Shown one piece after another: positions 40,259-49,843 of a DNA stretch of 64,000 bases (its first letter is position 1; each line of letters begins with the position of its first letter). The DNA is taken from assembly GCF_000521485.1 (NCBI RefSeq), contig NZ_BAVS01000009.1, positions 44,878-108,877 on the forward strand, read 5' to 3'. The translations under genes and the position numbers were made by a program. The DNA comes from Gracilibacillus boraciitolerans JCM 21714. GTDB taxonomy: Bacteria; Bacillota; Bacilli; Bacillales; Amphibacillaceae. Below the pieces are notes generated by a model. It had not been told where the DNA came from, made no database searches, and worked only from the letters and a program-made list of their open reading frames with translations.

Positions 40259-40875
40259 ATGGATAAATTAGCTAATGTATTTTACACATTTTCAGTTTGG
40301 GTAATGAATTTAGCACTGTTAAATCTATTATGGATTTTTTTTCGGTAATTGGTTTATTTGTATTTAGTTTTTTCCCTGCAACAATAGCTATGTTTGGGGT
40401 ATGCAGGAAATGGGTCTTAAAGGAATATGAGATTCCAGTTTTTAAACAATTTGTTCATGTATTTAAAAAAGAATACTTTAAAAGTCAAAAAACGGGTTTT
40501 ATCCTTCTTTTTATTTGGGCGCTTTTATACATTGAATTACAAATCTTAAGAGCTGTTGATTTATATTATTTTAAACCTTTATTATTGTTCTTTTATATCT
40601 TAATGTTCTTATTCATTATATCTATCCTTTATATGGCGCCGATTGTTGTTCATTATAATAGTTCGGTTATTAAAATATTCAAAAATTCACTGTTAATAAC
40701 AATAGCTAATCCACTCTATACCATAACTATAATTGCAAGTGTTTTTTGTCTTGTATTTATATTAAATATGATACCAGGATTAATCATATTTTTCTCAGGT
40801 AGTGTTTTTGCTTTTGTCATAATGTGGTTTAGTCATCAAGTATTTATAAAAAATGAACAAAAGTTAGCAGTTTAA
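40259..40875 (+). CDS. yesL: YesL-like (DUF624) integral membrane protein, frameshifted near its start
   Basis: ATG 40259 opens MDKLANVFYTFSVWVMNLALLNLLWIFF, the DUF624 N-terminus. The T8 run at 40334-40341 is one short; with nine T the frame passes to SVIGLFVFSFFPATIAMFGVCRKW. About 205 residues with five hydrophobic segments. YesL proteins accompany Lpl-type permeases and YesM/YesN systems in rhamnogalacturonan and related glycan loci and are of unknown function. Confidence 0.72.
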
Positions 40876-41080
40876 ATAATCTAACTTTTTGGGTTGCTCT
40901 TTCGCTGAATTAAATAGTTAATTTAAGTTGATTTTTAAATGAATGGAATAGGTTCAATTAAGAGTAATGGAAGATTAGTTACTTTTACGCCTATCTGTTC
41001 TTTTTTTTGATCTTCTCTAATGGCGTCTTTATTTTTTCTGTTTTAATTGTGTAAAAATAAAAAAGCAAATTAATATGTCA
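40876..41080 (+). other. Intergenic stretch upstream of the second lipoprotein
   Basis: AT-rich, no gene. A weak T-rich hairpin (around 40990-41030) is possible. I see no further feature until the operator at 41081. Confidence 0.3.
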
Positions 41081-41115
41081 TGAAAACGCTATGAAAATGT
41101 CTTGAGAGCGATAGT
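41081..41115 (+). promoter_or_regulatory. Tandem AraC-type operator / cre-like site before the second lipoprotein gene
   Basis: TGAAAACGCTATGA (41081-41094) and TGAGAGCGATAGT (41103-41115), 22 bp apart, the third copy of this arrangement. Confidence 0.62.
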
Positions 41116-41175
41116 ACTAAGCTTTTTTAATTGCTATTATATTAATTGTAATAATAAAAAAAGGGAGGTCATGAA

Positions 41176-42708
41176 ATGAGAATGAAATTTTTTTTAACCA
41201 TGTTTTTGTTAGTTGTTCTTATGATAATTGTAACCGCTTGCAACAGTAATGCAGAGAGTGGGAATCAAACAAATACTGAAGAAGAAGCAGGAGAAAATAC
41301 GGAAACAAATGAAGAAACAGAGCATTTGATAGTAGCTTTTCCAAACTTTTATGGTGAACCACAAGATTTGGATAAAGTGGAAGCTGAATTAAGTAAACTA
41401 GCAGAAGAAAAGATTAATGCAACAGTTGAAATTATTACTTTATCTATTTCTGCCTATCAACAACAAATGAATTTGATGTTAACGAGTGATGAAAAACTGG
41501 ATCTCGCGGTTGTTCTATCAGAGCAATTTAGTCCACAAGTAAGTAGAGGGCAATTACACGAAATTGGTGACATGCTAGAAGAACATGGGCAGGGTATTAT
41601 AGATGCAGTAGGTGAAGATTTTTTAAAAGCTACGCAAATTGATGCCAAACAATATGCTGTCCCAACCGTACGAGATTTTGCGGCTAGTTATGGATTTATG
41701 ATGCCAAAAGAATATGTTGAAAAATATGACATTGATGTAGATCAAATTAATACTCTGGAGGATATGGGAGAAATTCTTAGGATGATTAAAGCAGAGGAGC
41801 CAGATTTATATCCATTAACCTCAAATAGTCCAGGGGAATCAATTGCCTATTTTTTAAGATTTGTAGATCCCTTATCTGACTTCAATGGGGGGGTGTTACC
41901 GAATTATGACAATGATTTAGAGGTAGTGAATTATTACGAGATGCCTGAGTATGTTGAAATGTTAAAAACATTTAGAAGTTGGTATGAAGAAGACTTAATT
42001 TTACCAGATGTGGCCACTACACAAACAACAAAAAATGAATTGCTAAAAGAAGGAAAAATCGTTACTTATTCACAGGCACTTAAACCTGGTATTGAAGAAC
42101 AAAATTCACGAGACATGGATACTGAAATGGTGGCAATTGAAATTTTCGATCCTGTAGCAACTACTTCTAATGTTGCATCAATTATGTGGAGTGTACCACG
42201 TAATTCAAAAATACCAGAAAAAGCAGTAGAACTGTTAAATTTAATGTATTCAGACAAAGAAGTATATAATCTGTTAACCTGGGGGGGAATTGAGGGAGAA
42301 CATTTCGAAAAGGTTTCAGATGAAGTGATAAAATATCCAGATGGTGTAACATCAGAAAATGTAGGTTATAGCCTTAATACAAGTTGGTTAACTGGTAATC
42401 AATTCTTATCATATGTATTTGAAAACGAGGACCCTGAACTTTGGAATCAGATAGAAAAATTCAATAATGATTCTATTAAGTCAAAAGCACTAGGATTTAA
42501 CTTTAATAGCGCTCCTGTAAGTACAGAGATTGCAGCAGTAAGTAACGTGAAAGAGCAATATCGAATAGGTTTGGAATCGGGAGCATTAGATTTTGATAAG
42601 TATTATTCTGAGTTCATAGAAAGCTTAAATGATGCTGGGATGGATAAAATCATTGCTGAAAAACAAAAACAGTTAGACGAATGGGCCAAAATAAACGGTA
42701 TCAAGTAA
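41176..42708 (+). CDS. Extracellular sugar-binding lipoprotein (ABC transporter), paralogue 2
   Basis: 510 residues after AGGGAGGTC. Lipobox VTAC (Cys22), then the same fold as paralogue 1 (VAFPNFYGEPQDLDKVEAE). Several G7 runs (41887, 42281) add a Gly compared with the expected sequence; at 42281 paralogue 1 has G4 and a single Gly. It may have another oligosaccharide specificity and use the same permease. Confidence 0.88.
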   Translation: MRMKFFLTMFLLVVLMIIVTACNSNAESGNQTNTEEEAGENTETNEETEHLIVAFPNFYGEPQDLDKVEAELSKLAEEKINATVEIITLSISAYQQQMNLMLTSDEKLDLAVVLSEQFSPQVSRGQLHEIGDMLEEHGQGIIDAVGEDFLKATQIDAKQYAVPTVRDFAASYGFMMPKEYVEKYDIDVDQINTLEDMGEILRMIKAEEPDLYPLTSNSPGESIAYFLRFVDPLSDFNGGVLPNYDNDLEVVNYYEMPEYVEMLKTFRSWYEEDLILPDVATTQTTKNELLKEGKIVTYSQALKPGIEEQNSRDMDTEMVAIEIFDPVATTSNVASIMWSVPRNSKIPEKAVELLNLMYSDKEVYNLLTWGGIEGEHFEKVSDEVIKYPDGVTSENVGYSLNTSWLTGNQFLSYVFENEDPELWNQIEKFNNDSIKSKALGFNFNSAPVSTEIAAVSNVKEQYRIGLESGALDFDKYYSEFIESLNDAGMDKIIAEKQKQLDEWAKINGIK

Positions 42709-42717
42709 TATATGCTC

Positions 42718-42764
42718 TTTTAGAAAGTTGGTAATAGATATAGTATTCCAACTTTCTAAAATCA
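42718..42764 (+). terminator. Terminator after the second lipoprotein gene
   Basis: TTTTAGAAAGTTGG (42718-42731) pairs with CCAACTTTCTAAAA (42748-42761). Perfect 14-bp stem. Confidence 0.75.
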
Positions 42765-43058
42765 TCGATTGTAAATGAATGGATTTTATTTAATCCATAA
42801 TATTTTTTTAATTATCAAAAATGTGTAATCATGCACTCTGTTAACACTATAATATCAAAGTTACACAAATCTCATTCAGTAAAGGAAGGTGAAGACTGCT
42901 ACTAAAATATGTTGAATGAATGTTTTATTTTATGTATTCCTCGAGTCTAGCTTGTTTGGGGATCGATTAATTCCTATTCATCAAGTTAACGAGCAAGTGG
43001 AAAAGTCGAATATTTTAAAATTAATATTTGTTTATTTTTTAGAAGCAGAAATTTAAAA
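42765..43058 (+). other. Upstream region of the hydrolase gene with a possible gene remnant
   Basis: A 46-codon frame (ATG 42915 to 43055, containing FLESSLFGDRLIPIHQVNEQ) reads like a piece of a real protein, but no SD is near and I do not recognise it. It could be the remnant of a deleted gene. The hydrolase start at 43059 has a poor SD (AGAAGCAG). Confidence 0.3.
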
Positions 43059-44508
43059 ATGTCTAATATAGTAGCAGGAACAAATATAAAAACAGTTGAA
43101 TTAGTTCCTACAGAAAAGAAATCACATCCCTTTGGCACATCAATGGAAAAATGCAAATTAGAAGAGAATGGATACAGAGAAGATGAATATTTTATCTCTG
43201 GAACGGCTAATGTCTATAGTATGCAAAATAAAAAGAAAAAAGAGGTCTTTACTGACGCGCCCTATGTTAATCGAATAATCATACGAAGACCGACTAATAT
43301 AAAATCTTTTAGTGGAAATGTTGTTGTGGAGATACTAAATTCAACAGCAGGTTTTGACATTGATAGAAACTGGGTACTGACTAAGGATTTTATGATGCGT
43401 AATGGAGACATTTATGTAGGAATTACAAGTAAACCTAATGTGTTGAAGGCGCTACTTCGGTTTGATCAGGAGCGTTATTCACCATTATCATGGAAAAACC
43501 CTAATCAAACCCCCCCTAATCGAAAGATACCTGACGAAAAACTCGGTAATATTGCAGGCCATTCCTCTTATGAAACAGAAGACGGGCTATTTTGGGATAT
43601 GTTGGTTGATTTAGCAAAGTTGCTTAAGAGTGCTAGTGATGCAAATCCAATTAAAGCTTATGGAGACCATTACCAGTTTTTAAGCGGATGGTCACAATCG
43701 GGAGGATATTTAATACGTTTTATTAAAGACTTTGCTTATGATAGTGAAGATCAAGACCTTTTTAATGGATACCTTTCCTATGGAACTGTAAGTTTATGTA
43801 CGCCCAATTTAAATCAAGAAGATCTTACTGATCCTACTACTCTTGATCTGACATTACCAAAACTTAAATCTCCAATGATTGAAATGCATACTGAGAGTGA
43901 AAATGTAAGTTTAAATAACCATAACTCTAGAATGGAAGATAGCGAATATTATAGAGTTTATGATATTACTGGACCTAGCCATAATACGCAGAATACGTCA
44001 GATGAGTATTATAAAGATGATTTAGATCTCAAAAAAGCTGGATTTTCATCTTTATACCATGGAAAAGAACTTTATCCGAATAATTTTCCTCATGAGTTTG
44101 CTTTTCAAGCTGCTCAACATAGTATGTACATGTGGGTTCGAGACGGAAAACACCCAATTAGTGTAGAGGAAATAAAAGTAGATGATGAATTAAATAATGT
44201 AAAAGATGAAAATGGAAATTCTATTGGTGGGTGGAGACTTCCCCCCTATAAATTTTCCAGTATGCAAGTATCTAGGTTCTTCTACCCCATTGAGTGAAGA
44301 GTTCGCTTTTAGCTGCTCCATTTATGGCTATGAAGAACCATTCTCTAAAGAAAAACTAAAAGCAATGTACAATGATATAGAAAATTATAGAAGTATTATA
44401 ACAGAAGATGCTAAAAAGTGTATAGATAAAGGCTTGTTGTTAGCAGAGGATATGCAGCAATGTATAAATATTTCTATTAAAAAAGCGAAGAAATATGGAC
44501 TTGAATAA
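43059..44508 (+). CDS. Alpha/beta hydrolase-domain protein, frameshifted near the C-terminus
   Basis: The main frame (43059-44297) has the elbow GWSQSGGYL (Ser about 213), an EIHTE-like Asp region EMHTESEN and a C-terminal HEFAFQAAQH. It belongs to the large alpha/beta hydrolase-domain family (Abhydrolase_10-like) of about 480 residues. At 44244 CTTCCCCCCTATA has one C too many; with five C the text is WRLPPINFPVCKYLGSS and it goes on as TPLSEEFAFSCSIYGYEEPF to 44508. No signal peptide. Probably removes ester groups from plant-glycan fragments; no direct proof. Confidence 0.62.
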
Positions 44509-44537
44509 AATACTTAAATCAGTTTCAGGAGGGAAAA

Positions 44538-45934
44538 ATGAAGAATGAAAATAGAATAAAACCATATTTTAAAAATCCTTCATATTGGCAATATAAAGGT
44601 GAGCCCATTTTATTAATTGGAGGTAGTGATGAAGATAATTTGTTTCAGTGGACGAATACAGATCTTACAAATCACTTAAACCTTCTTGAATCGGTGGGTG
44701 GGAATTATGTTCGTAATACCATGTCTGATAGAGATAATGGAAATGTTTATGCATTTAAGCAAATTGAGTTAAACAAATATGATTTAAATCAATGGAACGA
44801 AGAATACTGGAATCGGTTAGAATTTTTCCTTGAAGAAACCGAAGATAGAAATATTATTGTTCAATTAACTTTGTGGGATCAATGGGATTTAACTGTACAA
44901 AAACTATGGGATATTCATCCTTGGAATCCAAATTGCAATGTGAATTATGAATCAAAAGACTTGAATAGTAAAAGTAGCTTCTTTCATACGGTAACAGACA
45001 ATAATGAAAAAGTTATGTACTATCAAAAAAAATATATAAAAAAATTATTAGAAACTACTTTAAATTACGATCATGTATTGTATAACATTAATAACGAAAG
45101 CTGGGCAGGATTGGATTGGGAAAATTATTGGGCTAAACAACTACTATCTCTAGCTAATAGTCAACAAAAGAAAATAGAAATAACCACTATGCAACTGCAT
45201 GCCGAAGGTTCAGTAAAAGCATTATGTTACTATAAAGATCTTTATTCATTTGTAGATATATCTCAAATTAACCAAGATGCAAATGGTTCTACAGGTCAGG
45301 GGGGCATTGGGATATGCTAATGTCATTTAGGGAAATTATTAATTCTAAAGGAAATGTGCCGATAAATAATGAGAAAATTTATGGAAGTAACTCAGAACAT
45401 TCAGGGCCAGTTTTAACTTTTAACAAATATGCTGGAACAAAAGACGAGGCGATACAGCGTTTTTGGAGAGATATTATTGGTGGGTGTGCATCGGCACGTT
45501 TCCATAGACCAGATAACATGTATTGGGGTATAGGTCTGTCAAAAGATGCTAGGATTCAACTAAAGTCAATGAGCAAATTGATTGAAAAGTTCGATATCTA
45601 TCAATGTGATCCAAATAATAATCTTTTAAATAATCAAAAAGAAAATGAAGCCTATTGTATAGCGAATATTGGACAGCAATATGCTGTTTACTTTCCAAAT
45701 GGTGGATCAACTGATTTAATTACTTGGATTTATTCTGAAGAAGTGCAACTAGAATGGTTAAATATCTCTGAAAGTAATTGGTTAAAGCCAGAGATAGTGA
45801 AGGTCGAATGGGATAAAAGGGAGATTTTTTGGGAATCTGATATGTCATTCACAGTACAGGGAAGAGTACCACTTCAAACCCCAAATTTAGGGTCTTGGAT
45901 AGCACTTATAACACACTACTCGAGCAACAAGTAG
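44538..45934 (+). CDS. Glycoside hydrolase, GH-A clan (GH140/DUF4038-like), frameshifted
   Basis: ATG 44538 after CAGGAGGG. NPSYWQYKGEPILLIGGSDEDNLFQW is the opening of DUF4038-type enzymes; NINNESWAG (Glu about 188) is the acid/base Asn-Glu pair, and a YGSNSEHSGP segment (about 45380) holds the likely second Glu. One frame ends at 45320; at 45299 CAGGGGGGCATTGG has two extra G, and with four the text is QGHWDMLMSF and joins the second frame. C-terminal region AYCIANIGQQYAVYFPNGGS is like the beta domain attached to GH140. About 465 residues, no signal. GH140 members cleave apiosyl bonds, which agrees with the isomerase, kinase and transketolase genes. Confidence 0.55.
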
Positions 45935-45942
45935 TGTGTTAT
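45910..45942 (+). terminator. Terminator overlapping the end of the glycoside hydrolase gene
   Basis: AACACACTACT (45910-45920) pairs with AGTAGTGTGTT (45930-45940). End of the sugar locus. Confidence 0.75.
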
Positions 45943-45955
45943 ATTTGACGCTTAC
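45943..45955 (-). repeat. Orphan IS66-type terminal repeat
   Basis: ATTTGACGCTTAC is the exact reverse complement of the first 13 bases inside the IS66 left end at 58635 (GTAAGCGTCAAAT). No IS66 gene is nearby, so this is a scar of a deleted IS66 or of recombination. Confidence 0.45.
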
Positions 45956-46094
45956 TTATATTTACTACTAGGTATCTTACCAACATTTCGCGCAAAACAT
46001 ATGCTAAACAAAACTTGACAACTAAATTTATAAGTTTCTGTATGCTAAAGTATTAAGAGTATTCAAAAGTTTAATATCTCACTATTTATAGGAT

Positions 46095-46231
46095 GTTAAT
46101 TATTACACGAGTTATGGAACAATCCAAAAGGGTAATGATGCTAGTAAATTATAAATCCTTTATTTATAAGGTGTTCGGCTATTTCTGACTTTCTAAATAA
46201 TTCCTTAGCATATGTTTTCTGCGTTTTGCTG
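46095..46231 (+). repeat. Diverged direct repeat, copy A
   Basis: About 137 bp, TTAATTATTACACGAGTT through CCTTTATTTATAAGG to TTTTGCTG. Copy B lies at 49709-49843, same orientation, roughly three quarters identical. Non-coding. Perhaps the ends of a lost IS or the scars of one. Confidence 0.55.
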
Positions 46232-46434
46232 GTTGTATGTACCAGAAAATAGAAAAATGTAACAGTTTTTGTTCTATAAATGGGATTTTTAATATTGAGA
46301 TTTCCTTAGCTTTGTAAATCTGCGTTTTTCTTGACGCTACCCCTACAAAAAAATATACAAATATAAAATAATTGGAAGGAATTTAACATTTTATGTCGAA
46401 ATAATATATATGTCATACATGAGAGGATGTTTAA

Positions 46435-46656
46435 ATGGAGAAAGATATCCAACATGGCCTACTTGATAATTTAACTAAGGAAGATATAGATCTCATTAAA
46501 GCAGAAGTTGAACAATTATATTTAGAAAGTAAAGAGTGCACAAATACAGAAAAGGAGAGGGTGAAGAAACAATGCTGGGTAATAGAGAGAAAGAGCGTTT
46601 TAAGATCCACACAATTTACGAAAATGAAATGCAACAGAGGTCCATACATATATTAG
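46435..46656 (+). CDS. Small acidic protein, doubtful
   Basis: 73 codons, GAGAGGATG upstream. N-terminal part (MEKDIQHGLLDNLTKEDIDLIKAE) looks like a real helical protein, the C-terminal third overlaps the next gene in another frame. No homology recognised. Could be broken by an indel. Confidence 0.35.
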   Translation: MEKDIQHGLLDNLTKEDIDLIKAEVEQLYLESKECTNTEKERVKKQCWVIERKSVLRSTQFTKMKCNRGPYIY

Positions 46657-46799
46657 ATAAACATCACAATTTAACGTACGTGTACTATGAAGATGAAGTG
46701 GAAAATTTAACAAACAGATATCTCCATCCTTTAAAAAGGCATTTGCGTAAAAGAATGCATTTGATTCAAAATGGAGCGTACGACAAGACTTCTATCTAA
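46572..46799 (+). CDS. Small basic protein of unknown function
   Basis: 75 residues from ATG 46572 (MLGNREKERFKIHTIYENEM), with GGAGAGGGTGAA about eight bases upstream. The start lies inside the preceding frame, so coupling is likely. Basic C-terminus (LHPLKRHLRKRMHLIQ). Not recognised. Confidence 0.4.
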   Translation: MLGNREKERFKIHTIYENEMQQRSIHILDKHHNLTYVYYEDEVENLTNRYLHPLKRHLRKRMHLIQNGAYDKTSI

Positions 46800-47343
46800 C
46801 GTAGGTTTTGCAAGTGATACGTTTTGAGTTATTTCCCTTGCAAGGTTTCCCAGAAATATCTCAAAAGCTGTTTCACTTGCATATCTAGAAATGGTTTCTC
46901 TCTTTCTATTGCTGTTTTAGCAGAAGTACTCGCTGAATAAGTTAGATTTATTTATACATCTTAGATAATGAAGTGTCCATTATAGAAAACAATGCCATCG
47001 CTTTTCATGTATTCTTTTTATGGGGGGGCGCTACAAAAATAAAATTGGGAGAAAAATAACCCCCCCGATATAATCTTCCCTCGCACGATATATCCCTTGT
47101 TCACCTGAAACAATATCTTTTCCGACGATATATTCCATCCATATTTGTTACTACATTTAATTAAAACTTGTTTTGAGTTGCGCAATGAAAGGGTATATTC
47201 CATAATTAGCTGATCCTCTATGACAGTCAGTAAATATTATTATAAATTTTATTGCCAATTATCATTACTCAGAAAACACCACAAGCTTGAAGCAGCAGGA
47301 TTATACAAAAGTTTGGCACTGTGATGAACCAAAGAATGTGTTA
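46800..47343. other. Non-coding stretch between repeat and TnpB element
   Basis: No gene I can support. Contains G7 (47022) and C7 (47050) runs and a weak 61-codon minus-strand frame (47203-47018) with no SD or family. Likely debris. Confidence 0.3.
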
Positions 47344-47345
47344 TC

Positions 47346-47470
47346 TTGAACTACCCCCCCACCTACAAGCTAAAGCTTATTGAGGAGGGGGGATTCCTAA
47401 GTTATAAAACCTAACGGTTTTAAGTTTATCAGGCTATCCCCCCCATCGCACCGACGGTTAATAGACGCAG
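47346..47470 (-). ncRNA. Predicted omega RNA (reRNA) of the TnpB element, with guide
   Basis: Reading the minus strand past the tnpB stop, the sequence CTTAGGAATCCC...CTTTAGCTTG...GTAGTTCA is the hairpin-rich right end of IS605-type elements. It ends in GTTCA at 47347-47351 (plus: TGAAC), the usual scaffold end; the guide follows outward, AGATAACACATTCTTTGG (47346 to 47329). TnpB uses such RNA to cut DNA that carries the guide match next to a TAM. Confidence 0.6.
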
Positions 47471-48565
47471 ACCTTCTTTATGGATATTAAGGGCAGCGTT
47501 CACATCTCTATCGTGTGAAGTATGACAAGTCGGACAAGTCCAACTGCGAATAGAAGGATCCTTGGTTATCGGATGCTTCGTACCACAAGTTGAACATATC
47601 TGAGTAGAAGGAAAATGCTTCCCTACTTTTACAAGTTCTTTGCCATACCAATCACACTTATAAGCTAACATAGTAATGAATTCACTCCAGGAAGCATCCT
47701 GGATGGATTTGCTATATGTTTTATCCTTCAACATATCTGATACACATAAATCCTCGATAGCTATGACATCGTAGTGTTGAACGAGTTTAGAGGATAGCTT
47801 ATGTTGAAAGTCTTTTCTATTATTTACTATTTTCTCGTGCAAAATAGCGATTTTTTTCTTTTGTTTATACCAGTTATTCGAAAATTTCTGTTTTCGAGAA
47901 AGAGAACGTTGTGCTTTGGCCAACTTTTTCTCTGAAGAATGGAAATAACGCTCATTGTTGATTTTGTTGCCATTTGAATCAATGACAAAATCAGTTAACC
48001 CCCCCATATCCAAACCGATGGTTTGGTGGCTTTTATTCGTTTTGTCCACGTGTTCCTTAACGTTGATGGCCACAAAATATTTACCAGCTGCATTTTGACG
48101 AACAACTGCATATTTAATCACCGCACTATCTGGGATGTAACGACTGTTAGCGTATCGAATGCATCCGATTTTGGGTAGTTTAATATGTGTATCTGTCACT
48201 TTGATATTGCCATTCACGGACTTAGTAGTATAACTTTTTACCGGATGCTTACGACTTTTAAACACGGGAAACCGGTTCTGTTTTTTGAAAAAACGAACCA
48301 TAGCATCGTTTAAGTTTTCAACGCTTGCTTGTAAGCTAATGCTATCGACCAACTTCAACCATTCATAGTCGGTTTTCATGCTTTTAAGTTCGTTTCTAAA
48401 CGCATTCACTTGTAGTGTTTTTCGTTTTTCTTCATCTGCACATTTGATTTTTTCGAGAAAATGATTGAACACGAAACGTGAACAACCGAAAGACTGTGCA
48501 ATGAAGGTTTGTTGTTCTTTTGTTGGATAGATACGGTACTGGTATGCTTTATGTTGAACAGCCAT
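47429..48565 (-). CDS. tnpB: IS605/IS1341-type TnpB RNA-guided nuclease
   Basis: 378 residues. RuvC motifs: IGLDMGGLTDFVID (Asp), IEDLCVSDM (Glu), and HDRDVNAALNI (last Asp), with the zinc finger CSTCGTKHP...CPTCHTSH between the last two. Members have GLDMGLTDF and end GAMGIA; the extra Gly at both sites comes from C7 runs (47999 and about 47438). No TnpA is present, so it is a TnpB-only element. All catalytic residues are intact. Start at 48565 (MAVQHKAYQYRIYPTKEQQ) after GAAAGGGGGTG. A hairpin at 48680 marks the left end. Confidence 0.88.
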   Translation of the reverse strand: MAVQHKAYQYRIYPTKEQQTFIAQSFGCSRFVFNHFLEKIKCADEEKRKTLQVNAFRNELKSMKTDYEWLKLVDSISLQASVENLNDAMVRFFKKQNRFPVFKSRKHPVKSYTTKSVNGNIKVTDTHIKLPKIGCIRYANSRYIPDSAVIKYAVVRQNAAGKYFVAINVKEHVDKTNKSHQTIGLDMGGLTDFVIDSNGNKINNERYFHSSEKKLAKAQRSLSRKQKFSNNWYKQKKKIAILHEKIVNNRKDFQHKLSSKLVQHYDVIAIEDLCVSDMLKDKTYSKSIQDASWSEFITMLAYKCDWYGKELVKVGKHFPSTQICSTCGTKHPITKDPSIRSWTCPTCHTSHDRDVNAALNIHKEGLRLLTVGAMGGIA

Positions 48566-48659
48566 CGGTTGTTCACCCCCTTTCCTTTATCTAGTTTCTA
48601 TTATACTATCGAACGAGTATTCGTACAAAGGATAACATTACTTTTTTTCAAAAAAACAG

Positions 48660-48740
48660 CGATTCATTTCCCACCTAAACGCTTTGCGTTTTGAGGAATG
48701 AGTCTTCTCGCCAAAGTTCGATAAAACATACGTTAACTAT
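48660..48740 (-). mobile_element. Left end of the TnpB element
   Basis: AAACGCTTTGCGTTT (48676-48690) forms a small hairpin inside a longer imperfect stem (GATTCATT / AATGAGTC), like the left-end hairpin recognised by IS605 transposases. The element then spans about 47345-48740. Confidence 0.45.
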
Positions 48741-48797
48741 TTTATAATAGATGTTAACAATTATTATAAAATAGTTTTAAAATGGGGGGGATTTAAT

Positions 48798-49222
48798 ATG
48801 TATAAGTTGAGGGGGGACATCATCTATTTTGCCTTTTAGGCTACAGAGGGATGGGATATTCTAAAGAATACATTCAAAACATGACTGCATTACACCAAAC
48901 GTTAAGAATTAATCCAAAGACAGATATTTATTTAGTAAGCGGACCAGATCAATTATGTGAAAAATATCCCGCTGATTCCCATGACTATCACTGTGAAAAT
49001 AATAGTATTTATAAACGGGATGACTCCATACTAAAAAAGCTCGGCATTCAAAGTGGGCAAGTACTGAAATGGGAAGAGATTGAAGCACGAATACGAAAAT
49101 ATGTGGTGCCAGATGATATTAACAGTATCTGTGCAACTTGTTCTTGGCGGTCTTATGGCATTTGTCAGGAAGGGGGGGTGCAAGAAATGCTAGACCGTAC
49201 AGGATTAAGAAAGCTAGAGTGA
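48798..49222 (+). CDS. DUF1284-like cysteine-rich protein, frameshifted at its start
   Basis: ATG 48798 gives MYKLRGHHLFCLLGYRGMGYSKEYIQNM once the G6 run at 48812 is cut to four; the rest is in the frame 48851-49222. DUF1284 proteins have this RGHHLLC opening, a GPDQLCEKYP segment, and a final cysteine cluster SICATCSWRSYGIC, all present, so it may bind a metal. QEGGVQEM near the end has a G7 run where QEGV is expected. About 140 residues. Alone between mobile debris. Confidence 0.65.
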
Positions 49223-49277
49223 ATCAATCTGATATATCAATTAATTTTTCATCGAGCCGTGGATCTCGAATGTTACC

Positions 49278-49708
49278 TTAATGGTTTACTTGAGATAAAT
49301 CGCTAACACCGGAAAGCGTCAGTGAAACCTCAGCTTCCTGGATAAACCGCACCACTATCTTTTCAACATCTTTTTGATCATCTGTCGCGAGTCCATATAG
49401 GTTTAGTCTGCCAATTAATATACCAGAATAACCTATTACCAAGGCTCTAACAGCATTAATTGCACGTCTGATACTACTATCAAGTAAGATCGGAACTTTT
49501 CTATTAACATGTATGTACTACTTGCGGCAAAGCATCGATGGTTGAAACTATACCATCAAGCTGACGACCACCATAATTTGAGACAATGATACCATCCACT
49601 CCAAGATCAAAATGCCAACTTCCCATCTTCTGGCTGCAATATTCCTTTCAACAAAACTGGAACGCTAGTACGCCGTTTTAGCTCCTTGACATTTTCAATG
49701 ATTTGCAC
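49278..49708 (-). pseudogene. Remnant of an FMN-dependent alpha-hydroxy-acid dehydrogenase
   Basis: Minus strand, pieces in several frames: [66 protein letters not shown]. These are the C-terminal FMN-binding barrel segments of lactate oxidase/L-lactate dehydrogenase-like proteins. The N-terminal two-thirds is missing and the break falls at the direct repeat copy B (49709). Dead. Confidence 0.75.
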
Positions 49709-49843
49709 ATTAATTATTACACGTGTTGTTGAATAACCCAAAAGGGTGAAAGTGCTAGTAACCCCCCCTTTATTTATAAGGCGTTCAGCTATTTTGGATT
49801 TTCTGAATAATTCCTTAGCGTATATTTTTTTTGAATTTTGCTG
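49709..49843 (+). repeat. Diverged direct repeat, copy B
   Basis: Partner of 46095-46231. It cuts the FMN-dehydrogenase remnant and has C7 at 49757-49763. Confidence 0.55.

Noticed and set aside
47018..47203. 61-codon minus-strand frame
   Set aside because: No SD, spans G7 and C7 runs, composition unlike coding DNA.
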